NCBI GenBank assembly: GCA_949299165.1
Contig: CASFZJ010000015.1
Location: 1 to 59,182, forward strand
Reading direction: 5' to 3'
Source of the DNA: an uncultured bacterium
GTDB taxonomy: Bacteria; Bacillota_I; Bacilli_A; RFN20; CAG-826
DNA: 59,182 nucleotides
In this document: in pieces, positions 34,352 through 43,116 of the stretch
Layout: every line of letters begins with the position of its first letter
Position numbering within the stretch: position 1 is the first letter of the stretch
Translations under genes and position numbers: made by a program
Notes under the pieces: model-generated
Told to the model about the DNA's origin: nothing
Seen by the model: the letters and a program-made list of their open reading frames with translations, nothing else
The model's database searches: none

Positions 34352-36085
34352 ATGAATAGAGAAGCTATATTACATCGCATTGATTCAGAGTATGCCTATC
34401 CGCTTGATAAAAATACTCTTGTTCTTCGCCTTCGCGTATCAAAAAATGACAAATTTAAAAGTGTAACATGTTTATTTAACCCTGCTATGAGATTTATCAA
34501 AACTCAAGAAGTAGTAGAGATGAAACTTAAATATGTTGATTTTAATTTTGCTTATTATGAGGCACGTATTTTTAGCGCGTTTCCTTCATTTTCTTATATT
34601 TTTAAATTAGTAGATATAAATGATGATTTGCTCTATGTAAGTGATGAAGGTTTATCAACTCATTATGATTTTAAACTCTCACAAGTTAGTGCTTTTCGTT
34701 ATGCTTTTATAAATGATGATGACATCATTAAAGTTAATAAAAAAATAGAAGGTAGGATCTTTTATCAAATCTTTGTTGATAGTTTTAATAAAGGAAGCAA
34801 TGAAAATAAGGAATATGTCACAAGAGATTGGGGCTCAACTGATTTATTAGCTTTCGATCACGTTAATAAAGCTTATCACCCAATCTTTCTTGGAGGAGAC
34901 TTAAAAGGTATTATTGATAAACTTGATTATCTTTCTTCTTTAAATATAGGCGCTATATATATCACTCCAATTTTTAAAGCGATGACAAATCATAAATATG
35001 ATACAGTTGATTATTACAAGATTGATGAAATGTTTGGTAATCTTGAAACTCTTAAAGAACTCGTATCTAAGGCGCACGAAAAAAATATTTTGATTTTTCT
35101 TGATCTTGTTTTTAATCATACCTCATTTTTTAACCCTATGTTTCAAGATGTTTGTAAGCTCGGCACAAAATCAAAATATTTTGATTTTTATATGGTAAAT
35201 GGTGAAAAACCCTGCAGAAGTCCACTTAATTATATGACTTTTTCTGAAGGATGGATGATGCCTAAACTTAATGGCAACACTGAATCTGTTAAAAAATATT
35301 GCACCGATGTCGCAAAATTTTATTTAAATGAATGCGATGTTGATGGCTATCGACTTGATGTATCAAACGAACTTCCTCATTCTTTTTGGATGTATTTTAA
35401 ATCCGAACTTAAAAAGATTAAAAGCGATATCTTTTTAATTGGTGAATGTTGGTACAACGCTTATTCTTTTTTAAATGCTTATGAATGGGATTCTTCAATG
35501 AATTATGCCTTGTCTTTCACCGCCAAAGAATATTTTGTTGACCATCTTCTTGATACAAAAAGATTTGTTTATAAACTTAATAACATTTTGATTCGCTATA
35601 AAGAACAAACTAATCGCATGCTTATTAATCTATTAGATTCACATGACGTCGCTCGTTTTTATAACTACTTAAAACCACATAAAGATATCTATCTTTTAGC
35701 AGAATTATTCTTAATCTCTTTTATTGGTTCACCAATGATTTATTATGGCGATGAAATCTTTATGGATGGAGGAGACGATCCGTTTAATAGAAAAGGAATG
35801 GAATGGGATTCAGCTAGTTTTAACTCTCCTGAATTTGAAACACTTAAAAAGATATATCATTTAAGGCAATTAGATGCTTTTAAATATGGCGAGATGGAAC
35901 TAGAAGAAAAAGATGGAATTTTAGTAATTAAGAGAATATATTCCGACACAAAATATCTAATTTTTATTAATAACAGTAACGAAAATAAAGGTATAAATAC
36001 TCAAAAATTAGAGCTAATTCTCTCAAATAATTTAGACAATTCGACATTAAAATCAAATTCTTTTGCAGTATTTTTAGAAAAATAA
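34352..36085 (+). CDS. GH13 alpha-amylase family enzyme, neopullulanase/cyclomaltodextrinase-like
   Basis: A 577-residue intracellular glycoside hydrolase. An N-terminal carbohydrate-binding-like domain (residues 1-125) precedes the barrel: LGGDLKGIIDKLDYL, DLVFNHTS, nucleophile Asp in DGYRLDVSNE, acid-base Glu in IGECWY, third Asp in LLDSHD. The N-domain plus barrel layout fits maltogenic amylases and neopullulanases acting on imported maltodextrins. A TATAAT lies at about 34322, and the 18-nt leader has no clear ribosome binding site. No signal peptide. Confidence 0.88.
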   Translation: MNREAILHRIDSEYAYPLDKNTLVLRLRVSKNDKFKSVTCLFNPAMRFIKTQEVVEMKLKYVDFNFAYYEARIFSAFPSFSYIFKLVDINDDLLYVSDEGLSTHYDFKLSQVSAFRYAFINDDDIIKVNKKIEGRIFYQIFVDSFNKGSNENKEYVTRDWGSTDLLAFDHVNKAYHPIFLGGDLKGIIDKLDYLSSLNIGAIYITPIFKAMTNHKYDTVDYYKIDEMFGNLETLKELVSKAHEKNILIFLDLVFNHTSFFNPMFQDVCKLGTKSKYFDFYMVNGEKPCRSPLNYMTFSEGWMMPKLNGNTESVKKYCTDVAKFYLNECDVDGYRLDVSNELPHSFWMYFKSELKKIKSDIFLIGECWYNAYSFLNAYEWDSSMNYALSFTAKEYFVDHLLDTKRFVYKLNNILIRYKEQTNRMLINLLDSHDVARFYNYLKPHKDIYLLAELFLISFIGSPMIYYGDEIFMDGGDDPFNRKGMEWDSASFNSPEFETLKKIYHLRQLDAFKYGEMELEEKDGILVIKRIYSDTKYLIFINNSNENKGINTQKLELILSNNLDNSTLKSNSFAVFLEK

Positions 36086-36097
36086 TAAGGTTTTGCA

Positions 36098-36114
36098 GGG
36101 TTTTTGAAATAAGT
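36098..36114 (+). repeat. Dispersed intergenic repeat, copy 4
   Basis: GGTTTTGCAGGGTTTTT followed by GAAATAA, as in copy 3, 13 bp behind the GH13 stop. Confidence 0.6.
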
Positions 36115-36127
36115 AATAAACAATATA

Positions 36128-36156
36128 TTGTTTAAAGTTTTGATTGAGCATAAAAT
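36128..36156 (+). promoter_or_regulatory. Promoter of the SipW/TasA-like surface operon
   Basis: TTGTTT (36128-36133), 17-bp spacer, TAAAAT (36151-36156). Transcription would begin near 36163, giving a leader of about 180 nt before the first gene. Confidence 0.5.
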
Positions 36157-36162
36157 ATAGGC

Positions 36163-36346
36163 ATGCAAGGAACAGGTAGACTAAATCAAAAACTTCACGG
36201 GGGGGGGCTTAAAAAGTCAACTTTTTGGAAAGTTTTTAATTTGGCTTTCATAATCTAGTGAAGTAGGGCACGTTGGTTGCCTATTTTTGCTTTGTAAAAA
36301 AAAGTTCCACAAAAATAAAGCTTTTAAAAAGCTAGGGGAGAAAAAA
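36163..36346 (+). promoter_or_regulatory. Structured leader with a G9 tract and attenuator-like hairpin
   Basis: The ~180-nt leader holds nine G's in a row (36199-36207), striking in DNA this AT-rich. ACTTCAC (36192-36198) pairs with GTGAAGT (36258-36264), enclosing the G tract and an AAAAAGT/ACTTTTT hairpin. Immediately after comes GGGCA/TGCCT with a 7-nt loop and a T-rich tail (36266-36288), a weak intrinsic terminator. Finally AGCTTTT/AAAAGCT sits just before the GGGGAG ribosome binding site. Phase variation by G-tract slippage and/or attenuation is inferred. Confidence 0.5.
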
Positions 36347-37138
36347 ATGAAGAGAAATATTAAAAAAAGTTCTCGTAGAAAATGGGTAGTCGGAGGAATC
36401 GCATTCTTCGGATCTGTTGCTTTATTAACAACAGGTTTTGCTACTTGGGTTGTTGGTGTTAATGATAATAATGAAGAAGGAAGCGTTAGTGTCAACGTAG
36501 AAACAACAACAAATAATTCTGTTAGTTTCACAATGACTTATGCTTCAGATAATCCAGATAATTCAATAACTATTGATGAACCAACACCTTTAAATCAAGT
36601 TGGAGAAGACGGTAAAGGTTATGTCAAACAATCGGGCGATATTATTCAGCCAGGTGAGGGCGCTAGCAAATTCGATTTTACTATTAAATTCGCTAAGATA
36701 GATATTGCAATCGGCAATACTGCTTATGCTGAACCAACAACGAAATACGATTCGATTCAATTTGCAATTAAAAAAGGTTCAGGAAATGAAGTTTCTGAAA
36801 ATAAACTTGGAACTGCTCGTACTGATGGACCATGGAATTATTTAAGTGCACCTGCAACACAAACATTTACAGAACTTAAGTTAGTTGAAAGCACAAATGC
36901 GTCATCACACATTTTTACAGGAACAGATGTAACCCTTACTTTTAGTTGGGGAGATTTCTTCGGAAACGATTCACCATGTGCTTATTACAACAAATTGAAC
37001 CGTGACGGCTCTTTAAATCATTTAGAAAATGACACTGAAAAAGTCAATGCTATTTATCAAGAAATGGATGCTTTAAGCAAAGCTTTCACTTCAAAAACAT
37101 TAACTTTAACAGCAACATTAGCTGTTAGCGGACAATAA
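36347..37138 (+). CDS. TasA/camelysin-like secreted protein with SipW-type signal
   Basis: A 263-residue exported protein. A basic tip (MKRNIKKSSRRKW) and one hydrophobic segment lead to GFATW at 30-34, the pattern at which SipW-type signal peptidases cut TasA/camelysin substrates. The mature part is a polar beta-rich domain, partly repeated in the next gene (compare TFSWGDFFGN here with VNFAWGELFKY there). I chose the ATG at 36347 for its GGGGAG site. It is probably a surface or matrix fibre subunit, first in the operon with a dedicated peptidase. Confidence 0.78.
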   Translation: MKRNIKKSSRRKWVVGGIAFFGSVALLTTGFATWVVGVNDNNEEGSVSVNVETTTNNSVSFTMTYASDNPDNSITIDEPTPLNQVGEDGKGYVKQSGDIIQPGEGASKFDFTIKFAKIDIAIGNTAYAEPTTKYDSIQFAIKKGSGNEVSENKLGTARTDGPWNYLSAPATQTFTELKLVESTNASSHIFTGTDVTLTFSWGDFFGNDSPCAYYNKLNRDGSLNHLENDTEKVNAIYQEMDALSKAFTSKTLTLTATLAVSGQ

Positions 37139-37158
37139 TTATAGAAGAGGATAAATTT

Positions 37159-37899
37159 ATGAAACCTTTAAAAAGTAAAAAAGCAATGCTTGCTTCTATT
37201 ATCTTAGCTTCTGTTGCATTAGGTGGTGTTGGCTTTTCGGCGTGGGTTATTAATGCTTCAAATCAAATACAAGATTTAAATAATGTTAAAGTTGATGTTG
37301 GAAATTTCAATGATAATAGATTTACACTTTCTGTACCAACATTAAGCGATGGAAAGGTTGTTTTTGATTGGGATGGAACATCTGGCGAATTAGTTGGCGG
37401 AAGTGGCGAAAATACCGAAGATTTGGAATTTACATTTTCTACAACTTTAACTGGTTCTGTTGGACAATTAGACGGAATTAATTTGCAACTCAAAACAAAT
37501 GCTAGTTTATCAACTTTATTAGGAAGTGAAGGGACAAAAGCAACAATTCAATCACCATTAGAACCAGGCGCTGAAGCAACTGAAATTATTCCTGGAGAAG
37601 CTTTTACAAATCCTACTGGTCAAGCAGTTCAATCAGATGCTAAGTTTGCTAATGCAAGTGGCGCTACTAAGGGTGGTTCAAAATGGAGTTATACTGTAAA
37701 ATCTGCTGGAAATAGTAGTTATACAATTTCGGTTACTGTTAATTTTGCATGGGGAGAACTTTTTAAATATGCCAACCCTACTAAAATAACAGGAAGTGTT
37801 ACTGATGAACAAATTACAGGTTTAAAAGCATTAGCTGCTTTACATCAAAATGGTATAAATCTTGAATTTGTAGTCGGAGCAATCGCAAAAGCAGCATAA
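37159..37899 (+). CDS. Second TasA/camelysin-like secreted protein
   Basis: A 246-residue paralogue of the preceding product: SipW-type signal with GFSAW at 25-29, then a beta-rich mature domain ending in VNFAWGELF...ALAALHQNGINLEFVVGAIAKAA. It has an AGAGGA site and lies 20 bp after its neighbour. The pair are probable co-subunits of an extracellular structure. A strong hairpin follows, before sipW. Confidence 0.78.
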   Translation: MKPLKSKKAMLASIILASVALGGVGFSAWVINASNQIQDLNNVKVDVGNFNDNRFTLSVPTLSDGKVVFDWDGTSGELVGGSGENTEDLEFTFSTTLTGSVGQLDGINLQLKTNASLSTLLGSEGTKATIQSPLEPGAEATEIIPGEAFTNPTGQAVQSDAKFANASGATKGGSKWSYTVKSAGNSSYTISVTVNFAWGELFKYANPTKITGSVTDEQITGLKALAALHQNGINLEFVVGAIAKAA

Positions 37900-37922
37900 C
37901 AATCAAAATAGATTTATATTTC

Positions 37923-37953
37923 AAGTTTAAGAGGCAAATTGCCTCTTAAACTT
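37923..37953 (+). terminator. Perfect 15-bp stem between substrate genes and sipW (partial terminator)
   Basis: AAGTTTAAGAGGCAA (37923-37937) and its exact complement (37939-37953) with a single central A, followed by TATATTT, ending 7 bp before the sipW ATG. Most likely it ends most transcripts, or protects the upstream mRNA 3' end, so that substrates are made in excess over the peptidase. It would also hide the sipW start. Confidence 0.65.
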
Positions 37954-37960
37954 TATATTT

Positions 37961-39031
37961 ATGAACAATTTAGAGATTATTTCACTTGTTGTAACGATAG
38001 TTTGTCTTGTTTCATTTTCGGCAGTATTTACTGTTTTATTTAGACATTACTACAATTCAAATATTGATTCGATAAACAAGGGAAATGATGATCTAGATTT
38101 ATTAAATAACGCTTTAGAAATTGAAAAGGCTAAAACAGATAAAAAAAAGAAAGCATTAAAAATTGTTTCTAAATCTGTTTCATATCTTATATTTGCGATT
38201 ATCTTAGTTTTCTTTGGTTTTTCACTCTACTCAAGATTTAGTGGTAACACAATGCCATTTGGAAATACATCTCTTGTAGTAATCGCAAGTGGTTCGATGA
38301 GTGAGAAAAATGAAGATAATACTTACTTAGCTAATTTAAATAATCAATTTAATACTTATGACATTATTGGAATTAGTAAATATGATAATCAAAGTGATGT
38401 AAATTTATATGATGTTGTTGCTTTTAAAAATGAAGATGGTACAACGATTATTCATAGAATTATTGAAGTAGAAGAAGTAAATGGTGAAACTGTTTATATC
38501 ACTCGTGGCGACTCAAATAATGTAAGTGATAATGGTTCTCAATATGAAGATTACTTACATTATGAAAATATAATTGGCTATTATAACGGAACACGTATTC
38601 AAACTCTTGGAATATTTGTTATCTTCCTTCAATCAAATGCAGGAATCATTACAATTATTGCAATCGGTTATTGTCTATTTATGTTTGATTACTATAACAA
38701 CAAATTTGAGAACGCTGTTAATGATAGAACAAGTAAAATTATCGAAGCACTTGAATTCAGTTTAAGTGATGATCCTAAAAAAGTTAAACTTCTAAACACT
38801 GAAACTCTTATCTATAACGATAAGAAAGTTAACTTCTTAAATGGTGAATATTTATATGAAGTTTCGCCTCTTACTGAAGAAGATAAAATCGAATTTGAAA
38901 AATGTGAAAATTTCATTAATTCTCAAAAAATAGTTGAGAATTGCAAGGATTTAGATAAAAAAGAAAATTATTTTCAAAAAACTTTTTCAAAATTTAAGAA
39001 GAAATTTTTTGAAAATAATAAAGAAAAATAA
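37961..39031 (+). CDS. sipW: Signal peptidase I, SipW (ER) type
   Basis: A 356-residue membrane peptidase of the ER/SipW type, with Ser112 in VIASGSMSEKN and His165 in TTIIHRIIEV (a Ser/His/Asp set instead of Ser/Lys), then YITRGDSNNVSD. An N-terminal helix, a second helix before the active site and a third after it (IFVIFLQSNAGIITIIAIGY) leave a long charged cytoplasmic tail of ~120 residues. It should process the six proteins of this locus with [GS]-F-x-x-[WF] signals. Confidence 0.88.
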   Translation: MNNLEIISLVVTIVCLVSFSAVFTVLFRHYYNSNIDSINKGNDDLDLLNNALEIEKAKTDKKKKALKIVSKSVSYLIFAIILVFFGFSLYSRFSGNTMPFGNTSLVVIASGSMSEKNEDNTYLANLNNQFNTYDIIGISKYDNQSDVNLYDVVAFKNEDGTTIIHRIIEVEEVNGETVYITRGDSNNVSDNGSQYEDYLHYENIIGYYNGTRIQTLGIFVIFLQSNAGIITIIAIGYCLFMFDYYNNKFENAVNDRTSKIIEALEFSLSDDPKKVKLLNTETLIYNDKKVNFLNGEYLYEVSPLTEEDKIEFEKCENFINSQKIVENCKDLDKKENYFQKTFSKFKKKFFENNKEK

Positions 39032-39051
39032 ATTTAAGGGAGGACGTTTTC

Positions 39052-40881
39052 ATGAAAAGGAAAATACTCAAAACACACTTTACAAGAAAGAATTTAATCA
39101 CAATTGGATTAATCTTTTTTTATCTTGTGTGTTGTTTAATTTCAGCAGCTGCCACTCAAGTTGATGGCATAATGAAAGAAGGAAATCCAATTGCAGCAAT
39201 TGGGGCAACATTTGGTTTTCCATTAAGTTATGTTGTCGGCTATCAAGCTTGGGTATTAGAAATTTTGGTACTTTTCTATATTTTATTCTTTGCTTCAGCT
39301 TTTATGTATGAAGTGCGACTTGCAATTTATTACGATAACAAAGTTTGGACTAAAAAGTGGTCTTTAATTTATGTAGGCACATTTATTTTATCTTTAGCAC
39401 TTTGCTTTGGAATCGCTCTTGTTGCTCAATATCCATATAATGCTGAATTTATTGGAAATTCATTCCTTTTCATGGTTGAATCTCTTGTTGTTGGACTTGT
39501 TATATTCTTACTTATTGGTTCAATCATCACTGCAATTCTTACTTTATACATTAATTTCAAAAATATTGATAAACCATTTAGATTCTTCTCTTCAAAAGCA
39601 GAAGAAGTTATGCAAGAAGTTAGAGATTTAGAAGATGAAGAAAGAGATGCGGAGCAAGCTAATCTTGCTTCAAGTTTTGGTGATACTAATTATAATGCAC
39701 AACAAAATGCAGCTGGTGTTGGTCCAGCAATGGGTGGAGGAATTGCAGCTCCAAGTGAAGACAAAAAAGAAGAATTATCTGATAAAGAAAAAGTCTTCCC
39801 AGGTTTATGCACTATTGACTATTTAATGGACAACAGAAAACCAGATGAATTTGATGATAACGACGTAAATCTTAAAGATTTATGCGATAATTTCAGAAAA
39901 TATTTAGCTAAAGAAGAGGGTTTATTCTTTGATATTGAAACAATTAGATCTTTTGTTGCTGGTTTATCCGCATCAAGACTTATCATTCTTGAAGGTCTTA
40001 GTGGTACTGGTAAATCTTCCCTTGCAAGATATTTTAGCGAATACATAAGCGAAAAATCTTTCTTTGAACCTGTTCAAGCCACATGGCGTGATAGAACTTC
40101 AATTCTTGGTTATTTCAATGATTTCTCAAAAACATATAACGAAACTGAATTCTTAAAGAGATTATATGAAGCAAGTTTTGAATCAAATCACGTTAACATC
40201 ATGGTTTTAGATGAACTTAATATTTCTCGTATCGAATATTATTTTGCAGATTTCTTATCTATTCTTGAATATCCAGTCGATGAATGGAAATTAAGAATTA
40301 TGCAACTCCCATATGACTTTGAAGCTCCAATGCATCTTGAAAACGGAATTTTAGAAATTTCTCCAACTACTTGGTTCATTGGAACTGCTAATAAGGATGA
40401 TTCAACTTATACAATTACTGATAAGGTCTACGATAGAGCTATCACCATCTCATTTGATGATAGAAATGAACCATTTGAAGTTGATCACAATGTTCCAAAA
40501 ATTACATTATCTTACAATAAATTAATGAGTTTATTTGAAGATGCTCAAAATGACAAAGATTGTAAGATGAAGAGAGAAGATTTTGAAAAATTCAAAGTCT
40601 TAACTGATTTTACCTATAATACATTTGATTTAACATTTGGTAACCGTATTATGCACCAAATCGAACTTCTTGTCCCAGTTTACATTAAATGTGGCGGCAA
40701 GAAAGAAGAAGCACTCGATTTCATGTTTGCTAGAAAAGTTGTTGCAAAACTTGAAGGTAGATTTGAAGATTACATCAAACAAGGCCTCCTTGATTTACAA
40801 AAATTAATCCATCAAACATATGGCACAAATTCATTTAAATTAACTGAGCATGTCATTTCTAGATTATTAAGAAAGTTATAG
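39052..40881 (+). CDS. Membrane-anchored McrB-like AAA+ ATPase
   Basis: A 609-residue protein. Residues 1-175 contain about four membrane helices, followed by an acidic and Ala/Gly-rich linker (EDEERDAEQANLASSFGDTN), then an AAA+ module of the McrB type: Walker A GLSGTGKSS near 315, Walker B MVLDELNISRIEYYFADFLS, and FIGTANKDDSTYTITDKVYD with arginine-finger region. McrB domains normally drive a restriction endonuclease; here membrane anchoring and the secretion neighbours suggest remodelling of an envelope machine. It has a strong GGGAGG site and lies 4 bp before its partner. Confidence 0.82.
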   Translation: MKRKILKTHFTRKNLITIGLIFFYLVCCLISAAATQVDGIMKEGNPIAAIGATFGFPLSYVVGYQAWVLEILVLFYILFFASAFMYEVRLAIYYDNKVWTKKWSLIYVGTFILSLALCFGIALVAQYPYNAEFIGNSFLFMVESLVVGLVIFLLIGSIITAILTLYINFKNIDKPFRFFSSKAEEVMQEVRDLEDEERDAEQANLASSFGDTNYNAQQNAAGVGPAMGGGIAAPSEDKKEELSDKEKVFPGLCTIDYLMDNRKPDEFDDNDVNLKDLCDNFRKYLAKEEGLFFDIETIRSFVAGLSASRLIILEGLSGTGKSSLARYFSEYISEKSFFEPVQATWRDRTSILGYFNDFSKTYNETEFLKRLYEASFESNHVNIMVLDELNISRIEYYFADFLSILEYPVDEWKLRIMQLPYDFEAPMHLENGILEISPTTWFIGTANKDDSTYTITDKVYDRAITISFDDRNEPFEVDHNVPKITLSYNKLMSLFEDAQNDKDCKMKREDFEKFKVLTDFTYNTFDLTFGNRIMHQIELLVPVYIKCGGKKEEALDFMFARKVVAKLEGRFEDYIKQGLLDLQKLIHQTYGTNSFKLTEHVISRLLRKL

Positions 40882-40885
40882 TTTT

Positions 40886-42319
40886 ATGAACAAAATAGCG
40901 AACTATTTTGATAAATTTAATCAACAAGTTAAAAGAACTATCCACAAAGATAGCTCTTTTGGTTCGCTTTATAATGCTTTAAAACTTAACAAGATTAAAC
41001 TTAACGAAAAATATGACTTTGATGAAGTTAAAACTAAACTTGAAGAATTTGGTCGCGTTTTAGATGAAGTTATTTCAATTATTTATTCACCTCACATTGA
41101 AGTTTCAACAAGTGATATTGTTTTAAGAAGTGAACTTTCTGGTAATTTATCACGTGATTCTTTCTTTGATACAACTCGTGACACTAAACTTTGGAAAAGA
41201 AAAGGTAAAGAATTTTCTCCTGAATATGTTCACACAAAAGAACACATTGATACTATCGTTAATTATGAAAATAGATTTGTCGCAATGCTTGTTTCAGAAA
41301 TTAATGATGAATTTGAAATTTTAAGAAATTCAATTGAATTCGTAAACGACTCGATTGAAGAAAAGTTTGAAACTAAAACAATTACTTATGGCGAACATTC
41401 TATCTTTAACGAATTTGAAGAATTTTCTTTCCCATATGAAGGTGTTTTTGTAAAACCTTCTTCAAAAGTAACTGCGATTAATGAATTGATTAACAAAATT
41501 AATCGTAGATTAAAAAACATCAAAGGCACAGATTTTTATATTTTAAATAGTGAAAAAAGAATTACTGAAGCAATCATTCCAACAAACGTTATCATGCACG
41601 ATCAAAAATATAATTATTGTTATAAATATTATCGCAACAATTATTTGTATGTTCATGAAGATGAGTTCTCTTATGAAACAAGTTTTTATAACTATTTGAT
41701 TGTTTCTTTATTTTCTTATCTTGCACATTCTCGATTTGGTTACTCTAAGAAAAACATGTTAAGCAAAATTTATTTTGATGAAAACGACAGACTTCGTTTT
41801 TCACCAATTAAATTTAATAAAGGTGTTTTCTCTTATTTTGTAATGGAAGATGATAGCGCAAGTGGAGTTATCATCAAGACTCAATATCTTGAAAATCTAG
41901 TAACTAAAAACAAAAAAGCCTATAAAGATTACGCAACTTATTATCTTTTACCAGTTTTCAATTTAAATGAAGATAGTTATAAAGAGCTTGATCAAAAAAT
42001 CTTAAATTTGTCTAAAGATTATGAAAATGTAATATCAATTACTAGCGCAAATATAATTCATGATTATAACTACGTGTTGACTTTATCTATCTTTAAAGAA
42101 AATCATGATATCTTATTTAAAAATTTATTTGCTTCATTCAATATGCTTTTTATTGTTGATACAGATGAATACAAATATAAATGTCCAATTTGTGGATCCA
42201 AAAATGTTTATCAAAGCGAGAGTGAATACGGTTGTGAATTTTGTAACGCCAAGTTTTCTTTTGTTAAACACGAAAACGATGACGCACTTTGGATTAAATC
42301 TTTCAGGAGGAAATATTAA
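40886..42319 (+). CDS. DUF2357-like partner of the McrB-type ATPase, with zinc ribbon
   Basis: A 477-residue soluble protein. The segment THIDTIVNYENRFVAML-like (KEHIDTIVNYENRFVAMLVS) matches the DUF2357 signature found in McrC-like partners of McrB ATPases. The C-terminus is a zinc ribbon (CPICGSKN and CEFCNAKF). I see no PD-(D/E)xK nuclease motif where McrC would have one, so this may be a non-nuclease adaptor. Its stop overlaps the ABC ATPase start by one base, suggesting coupling. The function is unknown. Confidence 0.6.
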   Translation: MNKIANYFDKFNQQVKRTIHKDSSFGSLYNALKLNKIKLNEKYDFDEVKTKLEEFGRVLDEVISIIYSPHIEVSTSDIVLRSELSGNLSRDSFFDTTRDTKLWKRKGKEFSPEYVHTKEHIDTIVNYENRFVAMLVSEINDEFEILRNSIEFVNDSIEEKFETKTITYGEHSIFNEFEEFSFPYEGVFVKPSSKVTAINELINKINRRLKNIKGTDFYILNSEKRITEAIIPTNVIMHDQKYNYCYKYYRNNYLYVHEDEFSYETSFYNYLIVSLFSYLAHSRFGYSKKNMLSKIYFDENDRLRFSPIKFNKGVFSYFVMEDDSASGVIIKTQYLENLVTKNKKAYKDYATYYLLPVFNLNEDSYKELDQKILNLSKDYENVISITSANIIHDYNYVLTLSIFKENHDILFKNLFASFNMLFIVDTDEYKYKCPICGSKNVYQSESEYGCEFCNAKFSFVKHENDDALWIKSFRRKY

Positions 42320-43116
42320 TGCAAAATGATGAATTTTTAGCGATGAGTAAACCAAAAATTGAAAAAGCTCCTGAAATTACTAATGTTCTTGTCATTAAAG
42401 ATTTATATAAATCATATGGTAAAGGCAAAAACAAAAAAGAAGTTTTAAAAGGACTTAACCTTGAAGTTAAAAAAGGTGAAGTTTTTGGTTTTATTGGTAA
42501 AAACGGAATTGGTAAATCCACAACGATTGATTGTATCGTTGGTTTAAAAGAACAAGATAGTGGTGATATTTTAATCAATGGAATGAACACTCTTGAAGAA
42601 CCACTTGAAGTTAAATATGAAATTGGCTACGTTCCTAGTGAACCTATAAGTTATGAAGTTATGAGTGGCAACGAATATCTTCAATTTATTGCTAGTGCAT
42701 ATGGTATGTCACAAGCAAGTTTTGAAAATAACTACAATTATTTGCGCGCTAAATTTACCATGACTGAAGCGGATATGAATAGAAAAATCAAAGAATACTC
42801 TCATGGTATGAAACAAAAAATTTGTTTGATGGCATCTCTTATTCACAACCCAAAAGTTTGGATTCTTGATGAACCAACTGTTGGTCTTGATATTATGGTT
42901 TATGAAACTTTAGTTAAGATGATTAGAGAATTTGCAGATAATGGCCGAACTGTTTTTGTCACGTCTCACAATATCGAAATGGTTTCTAAACTTTGCGATA
43001 GAGTAGCAATCATCAATAGTGGTAAAGTTGATAAACTTTATGATTTAAATCTTGATCCTATTAAACGTAGAGATCTTAATAAGATATTCTTTAGAACTTA
43101 TGGAGAGAATGCTTAA
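42319..43116 (+). CDS. ABC transporter ATP-binding protein
   Basis: A 265-residue ATPase: Walker A GFIGKNGIGKSTT, signature YSHGMKQKI, Walker B VWILDEPTVGLD and switch His in VTSHN. It belongs to the ABC-2 exporter group (CcmA/NatA-like). It has an AGGAGG site and TAATG stop-start overlaps with both neighbours, so it forms a stoichiometric complex with the next gene's product. Confidence 0.9.
   Translation: MQNDEFLAMSKPKIEKAPEITNVLVIKDLYKSYGKGKNKKEVLKGLNLEVKKGEVFGFIGKNGIGKSTTIDCIVGLKEQDSGDILINGMNTLEEPLEVKYEIGYVPSEPISYEVMSGNEYLQFIASAYGMSQASFENNYNYLRAKFTMTEADMNRKIKEYSHGMKQKICLMASLIHNPKVWILDEPTVGLDIMVYETLVKMIREFADNGRTVFVTSHNIEMVSKLCDRVAIINSGKVDKLYDLNLDPIKRRDLNKIFFRTYGENA

Noticed and set aside
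36163-36346. Cyclic-di-GMP or other known riboswitch in the surface operon leader
   Set aside because: I could not find the conserved GEMM-type core or any other riboswitch signature I know; only generic hairpins and the G tract are visible.
39052-42319. McrBC restriction system
   Set aside because: The ATPase is membrane-anchored, the partner shows no PD-(D/E)xK nuclease motif, and the surrounding genes concern secretion.
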